NCBI RefSeq assembly: GCF_024206475.1
Contig: NZ_JAMBPR010000003.1
Coordinates: 62,001-126,000 of the forward strand
Direction of reading: 5' to 3'
From: Paraburkholderia sp. CNPSo 3274
GTDB taxonomy: Bacteria > Pseudomonadota > Gammaproteobacteria > Burkholderiales > Burkholderiaceae
Length of the DNA: 64,000 nt
A program made the translations under genes and the position numbers. This document shows positions 61,157 to 64,000 of this stretch, piece by piece; positions within the stretch are counted from its first letter, which is position 1, and each line of letters starts with the position of its first letter. The notes below the pieces were generated by a model. It did not search any database and was not told the DNA's origin. It was given only the letters and a program-made list of their open reading frames with translations.

Positions 61157-61564
61157 TCAAAGCCCCAGACAAACCGCGCCGGCCGCGACGACCACGCAGG
61201 CGAGCCAGCGCGTTCCACTTACCGCTTCCCGCAAAAACATCCGCCCGATCAGCACCGCGAACACCACGCTGGTCTCGCGCAACGCTGATATTGCGCCCAT
61301 CGCGCCCGATTGCAGCGCCCAGATCACGATGCCATACGCCCCGATCGACACGAGGCCGCCGGCCTGCGCACCCGCGCGCGACACGTGACGCCCCTGCAGC
61401 GCGATCGCGATGATGCCGCCCGAAATCATCGTGATCCCGAGACCGTGCACGGGGCCGATCGCTTCATGCGCAAACAGCGCCGCGCCGAGCGTGACGAGCA
61501 GCGGCGACGAGCCTCGTGCGATCGGGTACGCATGGAGCGTCGCGTTCCAGCTCGCGTGGAGCAG
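61157..61564 (-). pseudogene. EamA/DMT-family transporter remnant
   Basis: On the minus strand a frame of about 135 residues runs from 61564 to the stop at 61157. It begins LLHASWNATLHAYPIARGSSPLLVTLGAALF and ends ISALRETSVVFAVLIGRMFLREAVSG... VVAAGAVCLGL. LLHASWN is normally the start of EamA transporters, and PIARGSSPLLVTL normally lies about 55 residues further on, so an internal deletion has joined them. A stop codon lies directly before LLHA, and no start codon is near. The second half with ARETSVVFA-type motif is intact. The gene is broken at its 5' end. Confidence 0.7.
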
Positions 61565-61979
61565 CTAATCGGCGTCGCAAATATGCGACGCCTGGCAATC
61601 TTTTTCCGCCCACGCGCGACTGGATATGCGCTCCGTTTGTCTCCCGGCCGCGAAAAAGCGCGTCGAGGCCGATCGATAGTTGACTGACCCAATTGGGTTC
61701 GAGGGCGATGTGACCACAAACCCGTGACCACATACCGTGCCCCTACTTCATGATGGCATCGATATCAAGCTAATGATTCAGCCGCATTTTCCCCGCCCTG
61801 TACCGCACCTTTCATTCTTATAATTTGCCGCGCGCTCGCGCGAATGGACGCGACGTCGCAACACAATGCGGCATTGCGTCGAGCGCTGTTTTTGGCGCGC
61901 GAATGCCTAGTCGTGAATGGTGTAGTGCACCGGCCCTTCCGTGGGCCCACAACAAGACTGTGACAACAGGAGAAATTGC
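61565..61979. other. intergenic region with hairpin, palindrome and direct repeats
   Basis: This 415-base stretch between the EamA remnant and the BON-domain gene holds no credible gene. It contains a terminator-like hairpin (61571-61592), a perfect palindrome ACCCAATTGGGT (61687-61698), an 8-base direct repeat TGACCACA (61711-61718 and 61725-61732), and a TATAAT (61821-61826) that may be the promoter of the BON gene. Composition is more AT-rich than the surrounding genes. Confidence 0.5.
61571..61592 (+). terminator. perfect hairpin at the end of the EamA remnant
   Basis: GGCGTCGCA pairs with TGCGACGCC around AATA; TTTTT follows nine bases later. It looks like an intrinsic terminator on the plus strand, though no plus-strand gene ends here. 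It may have belonged to a gene that has since been lost. Confidence 0.5.
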
Positions 61980-62354
61980 ATGAAGGCTATTCAAGTATTC
62001 AAGCTGACCGCAGCGACGGCGCTCGTGGCTGCGTCTCTGCACGCCTATGCGCAGGACGACGCGGCGAGCGGCGCGGCCGCCGCCGCCCAGCAACAGGCCA
62101 GCCCGTCGCAGGCGCAATCGAAGCAGGCCAAGGCCGCTAACCGCGCGCTCAGCCGCAAGGTCCGCTCGGTTCTCGCCAAGGACAAGAAGATCGACGTTGC
62201 CAGGATCACCGTGCGTGCGCGTGACGGCGCCGTGGTCCTGCAGGGCTCGGTGCCGGAGCAGTCGCAGATCGAACACGCCGCCGAAGTCGCCAAGGGCGTG
62301 CAGGGCGTCACGTCGGTCAAGAACGCGCTGACGCTGCGTCCGAACGAGTCCTGA
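61980..62354 (+). CDS. BON-domain periplasmic protein
   Basis: A 124-residue exported protein. A Sec signal peptide (about residues 1-24, cut after AYA) is followed by a Gln/Ala/Ser-rich linker and one BON domain (about residues 55-122): VRSVLAKDKKIDVARITVRARDGAVVLQGSVP and AAEVAKGVQGVTSVKNALTLR. BON domains bind phospholipid; the family includes OsmY-like stress proteins. The ATG at 61980 has AACAGGAGAAATTGC before it. Upstream lies a TATAAT at 61821 that may be its promoter. Confidence 0.87.
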   Translation: MKAIQVFKLTAATALVAASLHAYAQDDAASGAAAAAQQQASPSQAQSKQAKAANRALSRKVRSVLAKDKKIDVARITVRARDGAVVLQGSVPEQSQIEHAAEVAKGVQGVTSVKNALTLRPNES

Positions 62355-62473
62355 TCATCGCTCACCACGGGCTTGCGCCCAGTCGGGCGCAAGCGCCGCC
62401 GCCCGGAGACAGGTCTCCGGGATCATCCTGAAGGCTTCATATTGCGAAGCGGCGGCTGCGCCGCATGCGCGCA

Positions 62474-63190
62474 TTAGCGAACGTCGCCGTGTTCGCCAGA
62501 CGACTCGACCAGGTTCGGGTGGCCAACGCGTTGCTTGCGCGGTTCGAAGGCCGTATGCAGCGCGAGGCCCATCGCTGCGCCAAACAGTTGGGCAATGACG
62601 AAGCCCGGTACGCTGGATGGCGCAATGCCTGCAAAAGTGTCGCTGAACATGCGTCCGAACGCGGCGGCCGGGTTCGCAAACGATGTCGATGAAGTGAACC
62701 AGTATGCGGCGCCAATATACGCAGCCACCATGATCGAGGCGCGTTCGCCCGGCGCGCGCAGGATCACGAGGAGCAAACCTGCAGTCGCCACGGCCTCGGC
62801 AATCCATTGTCCGGTACCGGTGCGCACCTTGCTCGATAGCTCGACGATGGGCAGATCGAACATGGCGTGCGCGAGCCATGCACCCAGCAGCGCGCCGACG
62901 AGTTGCGCAGCGATGTACGGCAGCAATTCCTGAGCATGCAGTTCGCCGCGCAGCACCATGACGGCGCTGACGGCGGGATTGAAATGCGCACCGCTCAAGG
63001 GCCCAAACACCTCAATCAGCACATACAGTCCGCCCACGGTTGCCAGCGTGTTGGCGAGCAACGCGATCGCCGTATTGCCGCCCGCAAGCCGCTGCGCCAT
63101 GATGCCGGAGCCAATGACGACCGCCAGCAGCAAGGCCGTGCCGATCAGTTCGGCGAGTACCTTGCGCTTGAGACCGATGACTGCGGTCAT
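62474..63190 (-). CDS. aqpS: aquaporin/MIP-family channel of the arsenic operon
   Basis: A 238-residue major intrinsic protein with six membrane segments and both half-helix NPA motifs: GAHFNPAVSAV (first) and SFANPAAAFGR (second). Its ATG overlaps the stop of the arsC gene, so the two are translationally coupled. In rhizobial ars operons the channel AqpS releases arsenite formed by ArsC, and the same gene pairing here suggests that role. It takes the place usually held by an ArsB/Acr3 pump, none of which is seen. Confidence 0.87.
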   Translation of the reverse strand: MTAVIGLKRKVLAELIGTALLLAVVIGSGIMAQRLAGGNTAIALLANTLATVGGLYVLIEVFGPLSGAHFNPAVSAVMVLRGELHAQELLPYIAAQLVGALLGAWLAHAMFDLPIVELSSKVRTGTGQWIAEAVATAGLLLVILRAPGERASIMVAAYIGAAYWFTSSTSFANPAAAFGRMFSDTFAGIAPSSVPGFVIAQLFGAAMGLALHTAFEPRKQRVGHPNLVESSGEHGDVR

Positions 63191-63681
63191 GATTCGGAGA
63201 TCGCTGTGAGCGCTTGCTGGAGATCCTCGTCGCTCATCGAGTCGAGCGGCAGCGCAAGCAGTTGCAGCATGCGATAACCGATCGCCTGGCGGGTGAGTTC
63301 GAACGCCAGGCGCTTGCCTTCATCGCCACCGGGCGCAACAGAAGGATCCGCGTAGCCCCAGTGGGCCTTGACAGGACTGCCCGGCCAATAAGGACAAGTC
63401 TCGGCGGCGGCACTGTCACAGACGGTGATGACAATGCGCATGACAGGCGCACGGCTGGCGGCGAACTCATCCCAGCTCTTGCTGCGGTAGCCGCTCACGT
63501 CGATACCCGCGCGCGTAAGCGACTCGACGGCGAAGGGATTCAGGCGGCCGCCCGGCGCACTACCCGCGCTGAAGCCGCGCACGTTCTTGCCGACCTTGGA
63601 AGCGAGGTGATTCAACATGGCTTCGCCCAGCACGCTGCGCGCGGAGTTGTGCGTGCACAGGATCAATACGTTGGTCGTCAT
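63187..63681 (-). CDS. arsC: arsenate reductase, low-molecular-weight phosphatase type
   Basis: A 164-residue ArsC of the tyrosine-phosphatase fold. The P-loop is CTHNSAR (Cys9 to Arg15, the CX5R motif) at the N-terminus, with the second-cysteine region VCDSAAAETCPYWPG and the AHWGYADPS general-acid loop. It reduces arsenate to arsenite with thioredoxin or glutaredoxin. The start at 63681 gives the standard length. It is the middle gene of the minus-strand arsenic operon (arsI, arsC, channel). Confidence 0.93.
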   Translation of the reverse strand: MTTNVLILCTHNSARSVLGEAMLNHLASKVGKNVRGFSAGSAPGGRLNPFAVESLTRAGIDVSGYRSKSWDEFAASRAPVMRIVITVCDSAAAETCPYWPGSPVKAHWGYADPSVAPGGDEGKRLAFELTRQAIGYRMLQLLALPLDSMSDEDLQQALTAISES

Positions 63682-63709
63682 GGCTTTCCCGCTGGATCGT
63701 GCGCCGCAC

Positions 63710-64000
63710 TCAGCAGCACGACGAGGACTTGACCGGAATGCCGACCGGCTTGCCCCACGACGGCGCGCAGCACGCGGCACCTTCGGAGGCCGGTGCGCTG
63801 CTCTGCGTATTGCGCGATTCGCCGAACACCGGAATTTCATTCAGCGTGTGATACGACTCCCATGCGATGCCCTGCGGATCGACGCTCCAGTACTTGTTCG
63901 ACTTCGCATAGCAGCATGCGGTATCCATCTGCGTATCGACTGGCAATGCCGCGCTTTCCAGCCGCGCGTGCATCTCGGCCAGCTCGGCTTCGTTCTCGAC
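63710..64000 (-). CDS. arsI: ArsI/CadI-type organoarsenical lyase, C-terminal part
   Basis: A 96-codon fragment whose 5' end lies beyond the window. It reads through MDTACCYAKSNKYWSVDPQGIAWESYHTL, the vicinal Cys pair and Tyr/Lys motif typical of ArsI C-As lyases and CadI proteins (VOC/glyoxalase fold), and ends with Cys-rich SEGAACCAPSWGKP and SSSCC. ArsI breaks the C-As bond of trivalent organoarsenicals. It is the upstream gene of the arsC-aquaporin operon, 28 bases from arsC. Confidence 0.85.
   Translation of the reverse strand, partial: VENEAELAEMHARLESAALPVDTQMDTACCYAKSNKYWSVDPQGIAWESYHTLNEIPVFGESRNTQSSAPASEGAACCAPSWGKPVGIPVKSSSCC

Noticed and set aside
1..64000. CRISPR arrays, tRNA or rRNA genes, complete insertion sequences
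   Set aside because: No regularly spaced direct repeats, no cloverleaf-like sequence and no transposase frames were recognised on reading; small elements could still be missed without a dedicated search.

Overview
The window is about 65% G+C and reads as chromosome or megaplasmid from a member of the Burkholderiaceae, most likely the Paraburkholderia/Burkholderia/Caballeronia group. The clues are strong GC bias at third codon positions, many LysR regulators, abundant ABC and MFS uptake systems, and a dense set of aromatic and sugar catabolic operons. No rRNA, tRNA, CRISPR array, phage or intact insertion sequence was seen. It looks like an accessory metabolic region with several deletion scars.

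Layout. (1) 177-6987: a LysR gene and a hydroquinone/hydroxyquinol lower pathway (two-subunit hydroquinone 1,2-dioxygenase, semialdehyde dehydrogenase, maleylacetate reductase, hydroxyquinol dioxygenase, a YciI-like protein and a Rieske ferredoxin). (2) 7180-9943: a SnoaL-like protein, then a DNA alkylation repair cluster in which a methyltransferase sits between two predicted 2OG-Fe(II) oxygenases. (3) 10232-12922: a DUF969/DUF979/DUF2891 membrane cassette behind a long palindrome. (4) 13094-16564: CBS protein, chemoreceptor with a sigma-28-like promoter, and small proteins. (5) 16648-19990: a branched-chain-amino-acid-type ABC transporter whose two ATPases are fused. (6) 20022-24578: Na/Pi cotransporter and P-type ATPase. 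(7) 24731-27219: a region of gene remnants (LysR, amidohydrolase, livK, fdxA) around an XRE-cupin regulator. (8) 27292-34703: KamA-like radical SAM protein, LysR, malonate semialdehyde decarboxylase, a two-component flavin monooxygenase with an MFS transporter, and a GNAT enzyme.

(9) 35016-45647: a complete deoxyribose (or deoxynucleoside) uptake and degradation operon: deoC, ALDH16-type dehydrogenase, mutarotase, sugar kinase, four-gene ABC importer, and a convergent DeoR repressor. It carries two leader hairpins whose stems differ by compensating base changes. (10) 45900-51688: AldA-like dehydrogenase, MFS transporter, enolase-superfamily dehydratase and GMC oxidoreductase, probably a sugar-acid or polyol route. 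(11) 51661-56790, minus strand: glycine-betaine-type ABC transporter (SBP, permease, ATPase), MFS and LysR. (12) 57075-60107: an orphan formaldehyde-activating-enzyme homologue with an aldo/keto reductase and a GabD-like dehydrogenase, closed by a clear terminator. (13) 60197-62354: alpha/beta hydrolase, a decayed EamA transporter and a BON-domain protein. (14) 62474 to the window end, minus strand: an arsenic resistance operon (arsI partial, arsC, aquaporin).

The most interesting observations are the covarying and nested hairpin leaders in the deoxyribose operon, the oxygenase-MGMT-oxygenase repair cluster in which one paralogue has lost a metal-ligand Asp, the orphan Fae operon, the Rieske protein attached to the hydroquinone dioxygenase operon, and a cluster of deletion junctions around 24.7-27.2 kb. 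All assignments are from reading the sequence; no database search was run.
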